Shown: positions 1 through 9,228, numbered from the stretch's first letter. The stretch is DNA of 64,000 bases from Rosistilla ulvae (GCF_007741475.1 NZ_CP036261.1:434001-498000), one strand, 5' to 3'. Notes: a model not told the origin generated them from the letters alone. Translations and numbers: made by a program.

Positions 1-278
1 GGACGATTTCGTTTATGCCTGTCAGCGGTACAGGGCAGACGACAGGGGCCCAGATCGTCGATGGAAGCTATGCCACCACCGTTTCGCCAGGAGAGCAGGC
101 GGTTCAGATTACGGGGACCAATGTCGTGAAGTTGGAAGATCCGACGGAGGAAGAGGTTAGCCGAGGGATCACCGAACGCGTCGATCAGTACATTCCGGCG
201 AAATACAACCGCCAGTCGGAGCTTCGGATTACCGTGGCAGCCGATTCGCCAACCCACGATTTCGATCTGCAGCCCTAA
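1..278 (+). CDS. C-terminal part of a small secreted transthyretin-like protein (5' end outside window)
   Basis: The frame is open from the first complete codon at position 3 to the stop at 276-278, so the gene begins before the window. About 91 C-terminal residues are visible. They start with a T-I-S-F-M-P strand, then a Gly/Thr turn, G-A-x-I-x-D-G-x-Y and S-P-G-E-x-x-V-x-I. This pattern is typical of the small exported planctomycete proteins with a carboxypeptidase-regulatory/transthyretin-like beta fold, usually lipoproteins. The signal peptide would lie upstream and cannot be checked. The ATG at 15 is internal to the conserved strand and is not taken as the start. The biological role is unknown. 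Confidence 0.6.
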   Translation, partial: TISFMPVSGTGQTTGAQIVDGSYATTVSPGEQAVQITGTNVVKLEDPTEEEVSRGITERVDQYIPAKYNRQSELRITVAADSPTHDFDLQP

Positions 279-426
279 ACGCTGGGGTGGTTAAGTGCCC
301 CGCGTGTCAGCGAATCCTTTCGTCGGTGCGCAGCTCTATTCGGGCAGACCGGATCGCCAGCGGCTTACCGGCGACGCGAATCGCGATCGCCGCCGGTGCG
401 GTTCGCTCTCTTTCTTATTTGCTCGG

Positions 427-849
427 TCAATCAGCCGAGTCTTCGCCGCAGTGGATCTCCAGTTGCACCTCGCCGGTGATTTCGGCAGGGGAGGGGAGGG
501 CAGGGGGGATGATCTCGATCGCCAGCTGATTGCTCAGCTGCAGCAGGTCGGTGATATCGATCCGAAAAGGAGCCTGTTGGGCGGTTGAATTTGCTAGCGG
601 GGTTTCATTTAGCGAAACGTGCGCGGTTCCAACGCAGGCGGTGATTGCTAGCTCGACGCGTTCTTCCGGGCCGATTCCAGTCGGTCGATTAAAATGACGA
701 ACGTACAGAACAGGGCCCGTGTAATCGCCGAGGAATCGATCCGATGGTTGGTCGATTCGGCCCGCGACCGGCTGGGCGTCGGGGCGCTTCAGCGGCGTTA
801 ATTTCCAAGGTCCTCGCAGGCGGATCGTGTGGGGTGCGGCTGGCGGCAT
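427..849 (-). CDS. Hypothetical protein resembling a glycoside hydrolase family 2 sugar-binding (jelly-roll) domain
   Basis: The 140-residue product has an L-R-G-P-W-K-L segment near the N-terminus, Y-T-G-P-V-L-Y-V-R-H-F-N around residues 43-54, a hydrophobic strand with A-H-V-S-L-N-E-T-P-L in the middle and F-R-I-D-I-T-D-L-L near residue 95. This succession (framework sequence, R-x-F strand, x-V-x-L-N-G/E-x-x-L, then D-I-T-x-L-L) is that of the galactose-binding-like N-terminal domain of GH2 enzymes. No catalytic barrel follows, so it is a stand-alone beta-sandwich. No signal peptide or membrane segment is visible. It is convergent with the partial gene at 1-278 and stands alone. The fold call is inference from sequence pattern; a carbohydrate ligand is possible but not shown. 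Confidence 0.6.
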   Translation of the reverse strand: MPPAAPHTIRLRGPWKLTPLKRPDAQPVAGRIDQPSDRFLGDYTGPVLYVRHFNRPTGIGPEERVELAITACVGTAHVSLNETPLANSTAQQAPFRIDITDLLQLSNQLAIEIIPPALPSPAEITGEVQLEIHCGEDSAD

Positions 850-1057
850 CGAATTTGTGGGACTTTCTCTCGGGGGGGGGATGTTCTTGCAAGCTGTGCC
901 GGAAACAGGCTAGGCTGGCAACCGGTGGTCTCCCGCAGTTTGGGGCGGGGCGATGTGTTGTCGATGATCCTTTCAGGCGTTATCGGTCACCGATACACTT
1001 AGAAACGGGAACCTCTCTATGAACCAATACCTTCTTCCTTGTCAAGGAGCGTTAATC

Positions 1058-4000
1058 GTGCTTAATCGTGTGAGCCGAATCGGATTGTTGCAATCGATTC
1101 GAAGACACAAAACGATCGGTGTCGGCAAATTACTGCTCGCATTGCTGTTAGTTGGTGTGGTCGCGGGCAATTCCCAGGGGCAAGATCCTTCGGAATCGAG
1201 CGAAGAGGCGTTGGCGGTTTATGCCGACGCGGCTAATTTCCAGAACAATGGCGCCTTTGACCTCGCGATTGCGGAATGGAAGAAGTTCCTTAAAACGCAC
1301 GCCAAGGACCCGCTTGCATCCAAGGCGGCGCATTATCTGGGGATCAGCCAGATGCGGAAGGAATCGCCCGATTACATGGCCGCTTCCGAAGCGTTCAAGC
1401 AGGCGCTGGCGGCGAAGGATTTTGAGCTGGTCGAAGAGGCGCTCAGCAATCGCGGTTGGTGCCTGTTTGCTGCCGGTCAGAACGATCAAGCGAATCAGGC
1501 GAAACGATTCAGCGAGGCGTTGGCGGTCTTCGATGAGTTGCTGAAGAAGTTTCCCAAGACGACGTTCGCCGATCAGGCGCTCTTTTACAGCGGGGAAGCG
1601 GCCTATGCGTCGGGGAAACCGGCAGCGGCGGTCGGGTATTACCAGCGGTTGATCGATCTGCCAAAGGGGAAGGAGTCGCCGCTGTATTGCGACGCGATCT
1701 ATGCCAATGGCGTTGCGTTGGAGGATCAACAGTTGTGGAAAGAGGCGTTGGTCGCCTACGGCAAATTGGTAACCGGGTGTGCCGATTCGGATCTGTTGCC
1801 CGAGGTGCAGATTCGCCAGGCGGACATCAACGTGCGGTTGGAGCAATTTAAAGAGGCGGCGCCGCTGTTTCGCAAGGTCGCCGATTCCAAGACGCGATTG
1901 TCCGATTACGCGTTGTTCCGATTGGCCTTCTGCGCTGTCCAGTTGCAGGATCCCGACGCGGCTGCAAAGACCTACGATGAATTGATCACCGATTACCCGG
2001 AGAGTCAGTTCGCTTCGGCGGCGTTGATCGCTGCGGGTCAGAGCTATTATCGGGCGGGCAAGTTCGACGAAGCGGCGGCGAAGTTCCAAGCTGTCTTGAA
2101 GTTGGACGATGCGGTGGCGGCGACCGAAGCGGCTCACTGGTTGGCGACGATCGCGGCCAAAAATAACAAGAACGATGAAGTGATCGCGATCTCTCGGGCT
2201 GCGATCGCCAAGGGGCTGGACGGTTTCTTCGCCGCCAGCGTGAAGATGGATCTGGCCGATGCGCTTTCGAAAGCGCCAGCGACCAGCGAAGAAGCGATCG
2301 ACTTGTATGTGGCGGTTGCCAAGGAGTCGGCGGGCCAGCCGGTGGCGGCTCGGGCCCTCTACAACGCTGGCTTCACAGCGCTGCAAAATCGCGATCTCGC
2401 CAGTGCTGGCAAGTTCGCCGATCAGTTTATGGCGGAGTATTCGAAGGACCCGTTGGTTCCCGATGTGTTGTATGTGGCTGCCGAGGCGCAGCTGCAGACG
2501 GGCAAGCCGAAAGAGGCTGCAGCGACCTACGATCGTCTGTTGCAATTGTCGAAAGAACACCCCTCGCGTTCGCTGTGGATCTTGCGTGGCGCAACGGCTG
2601 CTTATTTGGCCGAGGACTATTCCGCTGTCGTCGACCGGTTGACCAAGGCGATGGGGGAACTGAAGGCTCCCGAACAGCAGGCCGAAGCGGAGTTCATGAT
2701 CGGGTCGAGCTATTACAAGCTGGACAAGAAGGGTGAAGCGTTGAAGACGCTGGAAAAGAGTCGTCAGACGAGCAGCCAATGGAATCAAGCGGCCGACGTG
2801 TTGGTGACCTTGGGCCGCGTTCAGTTGGAGGCTGGCAAGCCTGAATTGGCTGAGAAGTCGTGGCTGCAGGTGATTGCCGAATCGCCTGCGTCGGGGGCTG
2901 GGTTCCAGGCTCGCTATCGCTTGGCGCTGTTGTTGTCTGGCAAGGAGGACTTCGATGGGGCGAAGAAGTATTACGACGAGATCCTAGCCGCCGATAACCA
3001 AACTGCACTCAAGCCGTACGCCCTTTATGGCAGCGGCTGGTGCCAGATGAAGAAAGAGAAATACGAAGAGGCATTGGTCCAATTGGATCAGGTCTTGAAG
3101 GAATTTAAAGACCATCCGGTCGCCAAAGATGCTCAATTGGCTCGTGGTATCTGCTTGCGAAAGCTGGGCCGCGACGACCAGGCTCGCAGCGCGTTTGAAG
3201 ATCTGCTGCGACGCGGTCCGCAAGGGATCGAACTAGGGCACGCGTTGTACGAACTGGCCCTCTTAGAGGTTGGTGCCAAGCAACCGGCGAAAGCCTCGGT
3301 CTATCTAAAGCGATTGGTCGGCGACGTTCCACAGTATCCCGATCTGGACAAGGTGTTGTATGAACTGGCGTGGGCGATGCGCGACCAGGGGGATGAGGCG
3401 GCGGCAATCCAGCATTTTGGGCAGTTGGTCGTCAAGTTTCCGAAGACGACCTTGGCTGCCGAAGCCAGTTATCACGTCGGCCAGCAGCAGTTTGACATGG
3501 GCAATTTCAAGAAAGCCGCCGGCGCCTTTGCGACGGCGGCCGAACATACCACCGATCCCGCGTTGCTAGAGAAAGCGTATTACAAGTTGGGTTGGTCGGG
3601 GTATCAGTTGGGGAATTACGACGGCGCCAAGCGTTCGTTCGAGAAGCAATTGAAGTCGGCTCCCGACGGGCCGCTGAAGGTCGACGCGATGGTGATGATC
3701 GCCGAATCGATGTTCAAGGCGGGAGAGTTCGCTTCCGCCCTGGAGGGCTATCGCAAGGCGCGAACGATTGTCCTGGCCGAAGGGAAAGGAGCGGGGGCGC
3801 CCGATCCAGAGGCTCAACAGTTGCGCGAGTTGGTCTTTTTGCATGGCGGTCAATGTTCGCAGCAATTGAAGAAATGGGACGAGGCGCTGCAGTGGTTTGA
3901 TCAGATGCGCGATCTGTTTCCATCGACCGCGTATTTACCGCAGGTCTTTTACGAAACGGGATATTGTTATCAACAGTTGAATCAATATCCCAAAGCCTTG

Positions 4001-4360
4001 CAGTATTACGGTCAGGTGGCGGCCAATTACCGCGACGAAGTTGCCGCGCGGGCGAGATTCATGATGGGTGAGATTCATTTTTCGCAACGGGAACTGACCA
4101 AAGCTATCCCCGAATTTCAACGCGTGATGTTTGGTTTTGGAGGCGAGAAGGCGCCGGTGGAGATCAAGAACTGGCAAGCCAAAAGCGCGTTTGAAGCGGG
4201 CCGCTGTGGTGAGTTGTTGATCCAGAGCACTGCCGGAGAGAAGCGAGCCAGCGCGATCGAAATCGCTCAAGGCTTCTATAAATACATCGCGGAAAAACAT
4301 CCGCAACATGAACTGGTTGCCAAGGCCAACGAGCGAAGCGGCGTACTGAATCGGCTTTAG
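1058..4360 (+). CDS. Exported tetratricopeptide-repeat protein of the Tol/Exb-like cluster (CpoB/YbgF-like role possible)
   Basis: This protein of about 1100 residues has a signal peptide (basic stretch R-R-H-K, hydrophobic core G-K-L-L-L-A-L-L-L-V-G-V-V-A, cleavage near N-S-Q-G-Q) followed by continuous TPR and Sel1-like helical pairs to the C-terminus. Recurrent A-x-Y-x-x-G and F-P-x-T-x-x-A-x-x-A signatures mark the repeats. The start is GTG at 1058, because AAGGAG at 1044-1049 lies 8 nt upstream. An in-frame ATG at 1019 would give a longer n-region without a good ribosome site. The gene precedes ExbB-like and ExbD-like genes by about 260 bp. In proteobacterial tol-pal loci a TPR protein (YbgF/CpoB) sits in the same context, which suggests a periplasmic scaffold for the energised complex. 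It is far longer than YbgF, so orthology is not claimed. Confidence 0.85.
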   Translation: MLNRVSRIGLLQSIRRHKTIGVGKLLLALLLVGVVAGNSQGQDPSESSEEALAVYADAANFQNNGAFDLAIAEWKKFLKTHAKDPLASKAAHYLGISQMRKESPDYMAASEAFKQALAAKDFELVEEALSNRGWCLFAAGQNDQANQAKRFSEALAVFDELLKKFPKTTFADQALFYSGEAAYASGKPAAAVGYYQRLIDLPKGKESPLYCDAIYANGVALEDQQLWKEALVAYGKLVTGCADSDLLPEVQIRQADINVRLEQFKEAAPLFRKVADSKTRLSDYALFRLAFCAVQLQDPDAAAKTYDELITDYPESQFASAALIAAGQSYYRAGKFDEAAAKFQAVLKLDDAVAATEAAHWLATIAAKNNKNDEVIAISRAAIAKGLDGFFAASVKMDLADALSKAPATSEEAIDLYVAVAKESAGQPVAARALYNAGFTALQNRDLASAGKFADQFMAEYSKDPLVPDVLYVAAEAQLQTGKPKEAAATYDRLLQLSKEHPSRSLWILRGATAAYLAEDYSAVVDRLTKAMGELKAPEQQAEAEFMIGSSYYKLDKKGEALKTLEKSRQTSSQWNQAADVLVTLGRVQLEAGKPELAEKSWLQVIAESPASGAGFQARYRLALLLSGKEDFDGAKKYYDEILAADNQTALKPYALYGSGWCQMKKEKYEEALVQLDQVLKEFKDHPVAKDAQLARGICLRKLGRDDQARSAFEDLLRRGPQGIELGHALYELALLEVGAKQPAKASVYLKRLVGDVPQYPDLDKVLYELAWAMRDQGDEAAAIQHFGQLVVKFPKTTLAAEASYHVGQQQFDMGNFKKAAGAFATAAEHTTDPALLEKAYYKLGWSGYQLGNYDGAKRSFEKQLKSAPDGPLKVDAMVMIAESMFKAGEFASALEGYRKARTIVLAEGKGAGAPDPEAQQLRELVFLHGGQCSQQLKKWDEALQWFDQMRDLFPSTAYLPQVFYETGYCYQQLNQYPKALQYYGQVAANYRDEVAARARFMMGEIHFSQRELTKAIPEFQRVMFGFGGEKAPVEIKNWQAKSAFEAGRCGELLIQSTAGEKRASAIEIAQGFYKYIAEKHPQHELVAKANERSGVLNRL

Positions 4361-4619
4361 GGCTGTCAGTGGTCCGCCGTGTCGTGGCCTCGGGCGGTCG
4401 GCGGTCCGTTAGCGGTCGACCGGAAGAAAGTACCAGCAAACGATCAAACAGTTAGCGGGGCATGTTGTCCAGTCGCTAATCGGATTAATATTGAATGGTC
4501 GCCTGCGGCCTGATCCGCCTGGATCGGAACAAGCTGTCGAACCTGTTTGGGTTTGAGTTCGAGAGCGCTCGAGCTTTTGCCAGTCGTTAACTCAGGCGAA
4601 CTTCCAAGGGAGAACGTGT

Positions 4620-5582
4620 GTGGATTTGATCATTCGACCAGCACCTAATTGGCTCCGATTGGGATTCTTCGCAATCGCTGCGGGCTGTCTCTTGGGCGCC
4701 CTACCGTCGGCGGCCCAGGACGCTTCGCAGATCGTCGATGAAGCGGCGTTGAATCAACTGACACAGCCCGATCCGGCTGCGGCGTCATCAATCGATGGTG
4801 ACGCGGATAAGCCTGCTGGAATCGACATCTTGTCGTTGATTTCCAAGGGGGGCATCTTCATGATCCCGATCGGCGTGATGTCGCTGTTGGTTGTGACGCT
4901 TGGTGCCGAGCGACTGTTTGCCTTGCGCGGAGGGCGGATGGTGCCATGGGCACTCAATCGAAAGCTGGAGATGCTAGCCGATCCGATCGATACGTTTGAT
5001 CCCGAGGTCGCCTACCAAGCGTGTCGCCGCTACCCTTCGCCGACGGCGCGGGTTGTCGCGTCGTTGTTGCTCCGCACCGGCCGTCCGCTGGCGGAGATCG
5101 AGCGGACCGCCGCCGAGGCTGCCCAACGCGAAGCGGATCGTTTGGCGGGGCCTATCCGGTGGTTGTACCTGGCTACCGCGATTACGCCTTTGATGGGATT
5201 GTTGGGGACGGTCTGGGGCATGATCCGCGCGTTTCACGACACGACCCAATTGGCTGCGGGGCAAAACAAAGCCGAGTATTTGGCCGAGGGGATTTACGTG
5301 GCGTTGGTCACGACGTTGGCCGGTTTGATCGTGGCGATTCCCGCAGCGATTCTGGCGCATCATTTCGAAGGTTGCTTGACGCGGGCGTTCCACCGCATCG
5401 AAGAGATCTGTTTTTTGGTCGCTCCCGGCTTGGAAAGATTTAACGGCCGGATGCGGCTCGATTTTGATGGCCGCTTGGTTCCCCTGACCTCGGCCAAACC
5501 GCCCGTCGCCCCCCCAGCGGAACGCCCTTCGAAAAAGTCGCCTGGGATGTCCGGTAAAACTTCCGCCACGCCGGTTCGCTAG
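4620..5582 (+). CDS. MotA/TolQ/ExbB proton-channel family protein with N-terminal signal peptide
   Basis: The 320-residue protein starts at GTG 4620, with AAGGGAGA at 4606-4613 as ribosome site. An N-terminal hydrophobic segment (L-G-F-F-A-I-A-A-G-C-L-L-G-A) acts as a signal peptide or extra helix. The first family helix (G-G-I-F-M-I-P-I-G-V-M-S-L-L-V-V) comes near residue 78, then the cytoplasmic loop, and the conserved pair of helices around residues 185-250 (T-A-I-T-P-L-M-G-L-L-G-T-V-W-G-M-I and Y-V-A-L-V-T-T-L-A-G-L-I-V-A-I-P). The G-L-L-G-T-V-x-G-M and A-L-x-T-T-x-x-G-L-x-x-A-I-P signatures define the family. It should form the five-subunit ring that, with the ExbD-like partner encoded 20 bp downstream, converts proton motive force into force on an envelope protein. 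The tail is Pro/Ser/Lys-rich and poorly conserved. Confidence 0.93.
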   Translation: MDLIIRPAPNWLRLGFFAIAAGCLLGALPSAAQDASQIVDEAALNQLTQPDPAAASSIDGDADKPAGIDILSLISKGGIFMIPIGVMSLLVVTLGAERLFALRGGRMVPWALNRKLEMLADPIDTFDPEVAYQACRRYPSPTARVVASLLLRTGRPLAEIERTAAEAAQREADRLAGPIRWLYLATAITPLMGLLGTVWGMIRAFHDTTQLAAGQNKAEYLAEGIYVALVTTLAGLIVAIPAAILAHHFEGCLTRAFHRIEEICFLVAPGLERFNGRMRLDFDGRLVPLTSAKPPVAPPAERPSKKSPGMSGKTSATPVR

Positions 5583-5602
5583 TCTCCTGCGAGAACAAAT
5601 CT

Positions 5603-6028
5603 ATGGCCGTGCAACTGAAAAAGTCCCAAGCGACAAGCACGCTCAGCTTGACTCCGTTGATCGATGTCGTCTTCTTGTTGCTGATCTTTTTTTTGGTGGC
5701 ATCGCGATTTGCTCAGGAAGATCGGCGGATCCCGATCGAACTCCCTTCGGCGACTAGCGCCACGCCGATGACCGAACAGCCGAAGGAGATCGTTGTCGAC
5801 ATCGATTCCGAAGGGGCTTTGGTGCTCAACGGGAACACCGTGACCGCCGACGAATTGGAGGCCGAATTGGTCCGCGGTGTCGCCAGCAATCCGGTGCATC
5901 AATCGGTCGTGATCCGCGCCGATCGACGCGTGCAGTTCCAGGCTGTCGTCACGGTCATGGATCTGTGTAACCGCACCGGTGTCGCCGATTACACCGTCAC
6001 AACGCAAGAAGGCCCCGGCGAATATTAG
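5603..6028 (+). CDS. ExbD/TolR family biopolymer transport protein
   Basis: The 141-residue protein has a short basic N-terminus, one transmembrane helix (L-I-D-V-V-F-L-L-L-I-F-F-L-V-A) at about residues 18-35 and a periplasmic domain. The helix carries the invariant aspartate of the family in L-T-P-L-I-D-V-V-F-L-L, the residue proposed to carry protons. The periplasmic part shows the usual strands (I-V-V-D-I-D-S-E-G, L-V-L-N-G-N, V-V-I-R-A-D-R-x-V-x-F) and ends normally. It lies 20 bp after the ExbB-like gene and immediately before the large membrane-anchored protein at 6038, so the three are almost certainly one operon. Family assignment is secure. Which receptor or envelope process it powers is not evident. 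Confidence 0.93.
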   Translation: MAVQLKKSQATSTLSLTPLIDVVFLLLIFFLVASRFAQEDRRIPIELPSATSATPMTEQPKEIVVDIDSEGALVLNGNTVTADELEAELVRGVASNPVHQSVVIRADRRVQFQAVVTVMDLCNRTGVADYTVTTQEGPGEY

Positions 6029-6037
6029 TTGAAAAAA

Positions 6038-8743
6038 ATGTCTCCTCATTCCTATTCAAGATTGCCGTCGGACGAAGTGCCGCCCGAAAGCGACCAGATG
6101 TGGCCGCTGGATCTGGCGCTCGTTGCGCTTGGCGGTTCGCTGATGTACATGGCGGCCAGTCGCTTGGGATGGGATGATTCGCGTTGGCTCTACAACGCCA
6201 AAACCTATGCGGTTGCGATTCCAGCCGGCATGATTCTGATCGATTTGTTGTTGCGGAAGTTTGTTTCGCGGTACATGCAACGATCGCTGCAGTTTGGTTT
6301 TTTGGTCAGCATGTTTGTCCATTTGGTGCTGCTGATCCTGGCCGTTAACGTCGTGATCTTTGCCCGGTACTGGCCCGAGGCGGTCGACGGCGTCCAGCCT
6401 CAGAAGACGCCGGTTCGCAAGACCCTTCCCGACAATCTGTTTCGCGTGAACCCCGATTCTGTCGCCAAGCAGCCCGATTGGGCGAAGCCGGTCGATGCGA
6501 CCAGCGAAGCCCGCGTGACGCCAGTCGAAGCGAAGCGTTTGCCGCGAATCGCGGAGGTTGCAAAGCGTTTGGAAATGCCGACACCGCCGCAGGTCGAGCA
6601 TCAGCCGCAGCCGTTTTTGGTCCCGCGGGATCAACCGACCGAAGCGCAGCCGACGCTGGCCGACGCTCCGTCGAAACTGGCTCGGCAGATCGCCGCTGTC
6701 ACACCGAACATGCGTTCGACGACCGAATCGATCCAAACGCCCGACGTGCCTCAGCAGCAGGCCGCGCCGCAATCGCCACAAGCCAGTGCCGCCACCGTTG
6801 CTCGCAGTCGGGCTGCGGGGGCATCGGCGCAGACTCCCCGGTCAGCTCCGGAAATGCAGGCTTCGCCCAATCGCAGCGAGGCGGTAGCGCGCCGCAACAC
6901 GCCGCAAGCGGTTCCGCAAATCCAAGCCCGCAGCGATGCGGCAGCGATGCTCCGCCGGGAGACTCAATCGCGGACGACGCCGTCGATGTCAGCTCCCGCG
7001 GCGCCTAGCCTGAGTGTCGCGCGGAAATCGGAACGCGCGACGCGTCAGCTGTCCGACCGCGGTGCCGGGCCGCCGCGTCGCGCTTCGACGTCCAGTGGGG
7101 CTTCGTTAGCTCCTTCGATGGCGCAGAGCGAATTGCCCAGCAGTCTTAGCGGCGCGTCGACGGCTCCGACCGCTGCGGCGCAGCGATCGCCTGGTGAGCA
7201 GGGAATGCCGACGATCGCTTCGAGTATGGCCAACAGTTCTAGCCCGTTGACCGGTCGTGCCCGTGGGGCCGCTCGATCGATGGCGATGACTGCCGGTGCG
7301 GGACAGGTGAAAGTTCCGCAAGCACAAGGCCAGCAAGGGGATGCGGCGACCGGAGATCAAGCGGGACCGCAATTGGCCGCTCGCGGCGCGATGACCGGCC
7401 GCGCCACGGCAGCCAGCGACGCGATGGCATCGATCGGTACGCCAACGCCACTGAACATCATGGCCGACGATGGGCCAGCCGGAATTGGGCGGGAACTGGC
7501 ACCGCGGATGGGCTTTCCGTCGGATCGTGTGAACGATCGGCCGATGATCGCGTTGCAGCCGAATCAGCAACGTTTCCAACGTCGCCAGTTGGGCGGCCTG
7601 ACGCCTCCGCCAGCCCCTCGCGTCGCATCGGTCGAACCGTTTCAGCGTCGCTTGATGCGGACCGCTGGAGGCGCGACGCCCGCTCCGGCAGGATTGGTAG
7701 GACCGGAAACGGAAGAGGCGATCGAACGGGGGTTAGCGTATCTGGCGGCTCGGCAGAAACCCGATGGCAGTTGGTCGCTGCAAGGGCATGGGGAAGATGT
7801 GAGTTTACGTAGCGATACCGCCGCGACAGCGCTTTGCGTGTTGGCCTTTCAGGGAGCCGGTTACACGCATTTAAAGCACCAATATGCCAATGCCGTTGCC
7901 AAAGCGATCGACTTTCTGAAGCGGAATCAGAGCGAAAATGGTGATCTGTTTCGCTCCGAAGATCCCGACTCGAATCTTAACGTCTGGTTGTACAGTCACA
8001 GTATCGCTGCCCTTGCGGTTTGCGAAGCCTATGGGATGACTCAGGATCCCGAGCTCGCCGATCCGGCGCAGCGGGCGATCGATTTTATCGTCTCCAGCCA
8101 GCATCCAACTCGCGGTGGTTGGCGGTATCAGCCGCAGGTCAGCAGCGATACCAGCGTGACCGGTTGGATGACGATGGCTCTGAAGAGCGGCGAGTTGGCG
8201 GGGCTGAAGGTCCCAGAGAAGACGTATCAAGGGATCGACAAATGGGTCACGCTCAGCCAGGATTCCGCCGGTAAGCCGTATCTGTTCCGCTACAACCCCT
8301 ACGCGCTCAACACGCCCGCCCAACGCCACGGTCGCGACGTCACGCCGACGATGACCGCGGTCGGGATGTTGATCCGAATGTATCGCGGCTGGCGACGCGA
8401 TAATCCGAACATGGAAGCGGGAGCTGATTATCTGCTGGAACATCTCCCGGAACTCGGCAGCCCCAGCCGGCCCGAGCGCGATACCTATTACTGGTACTAT
8501 GCGACGCAGGTGATGTTTCACATGGGAGGCGAAACGTGGGAGCGGTGGAACAATAAACTGCATCCGTTGCTGATTCTGGGCCAGGAAAAAGATGGCCCCG
8601 ACGTCGGCAGTTGGGATCCCAAGCTGCCGATTCCCGATCGCTGGTCTCCGCACGGCGGACGGCTCTATCTGACGACGATGAATCTACTGTCGTTGGAAAT
8701 CTACTACCGGCATCTGCCGATCTACGAAGACACCGCCCGCTGA
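6038..8743 (+). CDS. Membrane-anchored protein with long disordered linker and C-terminal terpenoid-cyclase-fold (prenyltransferase/squalene-oxidase repeat) domain
   Basis: The product of about 900 residues has three N-terminal transmembrane segments (roughly residues 20-45, 55-75 and 88-115), a region of about 430 residues very rich in Ala, Pro, Gln, Ser and Arg, then a globular domain from about residue 560. That domain contains Q-K-P-D-G-S-W-S, D-T-A-A-T-A-L-C-V-L-A-F and G-G-W-R-Y-Q-P signatures of alpha/alpha-toroid proteins (squalene cyclase, prenyltransferase, alpha-2-macroglobulin thioester-type folds). No D-x-D-D-T-A cyclase catalytic motif is visible, so enzymatic cyclase activity is doubtful. 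TTG at 6029 abuts the ExbD stop; ATG at 6038 is preferred, though neither has a strong ribosome site. The topology (helices, Pro-rich spacer, folded end) resembles TonB/TolA, and the ExbBD context suggests an energy-transducing partner. That role is inference. Confidence 0.8.
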   Translation: MSPHSYSRLPSDEVPPESDQMWPLDLALVALGGSLMYMAASRLGWDDSRWLYNAKTYAVAIPAGMILIDLLLRKFVSRYMQRSLQFGFLVSMFVHLVLLILAVNVVIFARYWPEAVDGVQPQKTPVRKTLPDNLFRVNPDSVAKQPDWAKPVDATSEARVTPVEAKRLPRIAEVAKRLEMPTPPQVEHQPQPFLVPRDQPTEAQPTLADAPSKLARQIAAVTPNMRSTTESIQTPDVPQQQAAPQSPQASAATVARSRAAGASAQTPRSAPEMQASPNRSEAVARRNTPQAVPQIQARSDAAAMLRRETQSRTTPSMSAPAAPSLSVARKSERATRQLSDRGAGPPRRASTSSGASLAPSMAQSELPSSLSGASTAPTAAAQRSPGEQGMPTIASSMANSSSPLTGRARGAARSMAMTAGAGQVKVPQAQGQQGDAATGDQAGPQLAARGAMTGRATAASDAMASIGTPTPLNIMADDGPAGIGRELAPRMGFPSDRVNDRPMIALQPNQQRFQRRQLGGLTPPPAPRVASVEPFQRRLMRTAGGATPAPAGLVGPETEEAIERGLAYLAARQKPDGSWSLQGHGEDVSLRSDTAATALCVLAFQGAGYTHLKHQYANAVAKAIDFLKRNQSENGDLFRSEDPDSNLNVWLYSHSIAALAVCEAYGMTQDPELADPAQRAIDFIVSSQHPTRGGWRYQPQVSSDTSVTGWMTMALKSGELAGLKVPEKTYQGIDKWVTLSQDSAGKPYLFRYNPYALNTPAQRHGRDVTPTMTAVGMLIRMYRGWRRDNPNMEAGADYLLEHLPELGSPSRPERDTYYWYYATQVMFHMGGETWERWNNKLHPLLILGQEKDGPDVGSWDPKLPIPDRWSPHGGRLYLTTMNLLSLEIYYRHLPIYEDTAR

Positions 8744-8747
8744 TCGT

Positions 8748-8869
8748 TTCTTCACCCTCCCTCAGGGAGGGTCGAACCCGCGCAGCGCGGTTCGGGGAGG
8801 GGAGTTTTCGGTGATTCCGCGTCGGTCGAGCCGGCGGCATACCCTCCCAACTTCGTTGGGCGGGTGCAG
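8748..8869 (+). repeat. Dispersed hairpin repeat family A, copy 1 (short form, 122 bp)
   Basis: The element begins with ttcttcaccctccctcaggg, contains a palindrome ccctccc-tca-gggaggg, a second hairpin around cgaacccgcg/cgcggttcg, and ends in cccaac-ttc-gttggg followed by cgggtgcag. Compared with copies at 9005 and 9821 it lacks a 37-bp internal block. The missing block lies exactly between two ccctccc direct repeats, so the deletion probably arose by slippage or recombination between them. Confidence 0.85.
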
Positions 8870-9004
8870 TTGATAGGCATTTGTAATGTTTGCTCGGTGC
8901 GAACTGGGCGATGGGATCAATTGCAGTGTGACCTTGCTGAAGTGTCGGTTCCGGGTGTTGGTGTTGTCGTTTTGTTGTGCTGGTTGGATGGGATTCTCAG
9001 GCCC

Positions 9005-9163
9005 TTCTTCACCCTCCCTCAGGGAGGGACGAACCCGCGCAGCGTGGTTCGGGGAGGGGAGTTTTTGGTGATTCCGTGTCGGTCGATCCTGCGGGCGGCC
9101 CTCCCCGAAAAACTCGCTAAACGCTCGTTCTTCGACCCTCCCAACTTCGTTGGGCGGGTGCAG
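9005..9163 (+). repeat. Dispersed hairpin repeat family A, copy 2 (full form, 159 bp)
   Basis: Same order of blocks as copy 1: the ccctccc palindrome, an imperfect hairpin around the cgaaccc block, a conserved middle with gtgattcc and gtcggtcgat, then a 37-bp block containing cgctaaacgctcgtt, and the terminal cccaac-ttc-gttggg hairpin with gcgggtgcag. Base differences from the other copies are scattered, as in an old non-coding repeat. It lies just downstream of the DUF559 gene read on the minus strand. Confidence 0.85.
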
Positions 9164-9228
9164 GTGTATTGATGCTGTTGACTTGAATGCTGCACGATGA
9201 TCCCGAGGGGAGTGATTGTTGTGGCATG

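Larger units (their letters stand above)
8744..9228. other. Gene-free interval holding two copies of a hairpin-rich repeat
   Basis: No credible gene lies here. The interval is filled mainly by two copies of the repeat described at 8748-8869 and 9005-9163. Small open frames that run through the repeats have no ribosome sites and no family resemblance. The stretch between the copies (8870-9004) shows nothing recognisable. Confidence 0.7.

Noticed and set aside
1148-2788. Minus-strand open frame of 546 codons inside the TPR gene
   Set aside because: It is antisense to a clear TPR protein; composition is Arg/Leu/Gln-rich as expected for a shadow frame in GC-rich DNA.
8748-8869. tRNA-like T-arm pattern (ggttcg) in the family A repeat
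   Set aside because: No acceptor or anticodon stems can be drawn; the repeat folds into other short hairpins.
8864-9172. Open frame of 102 codons across repeat copies
   Set aside because: Mostly repeat sequence, without similarity or a ribosome site.
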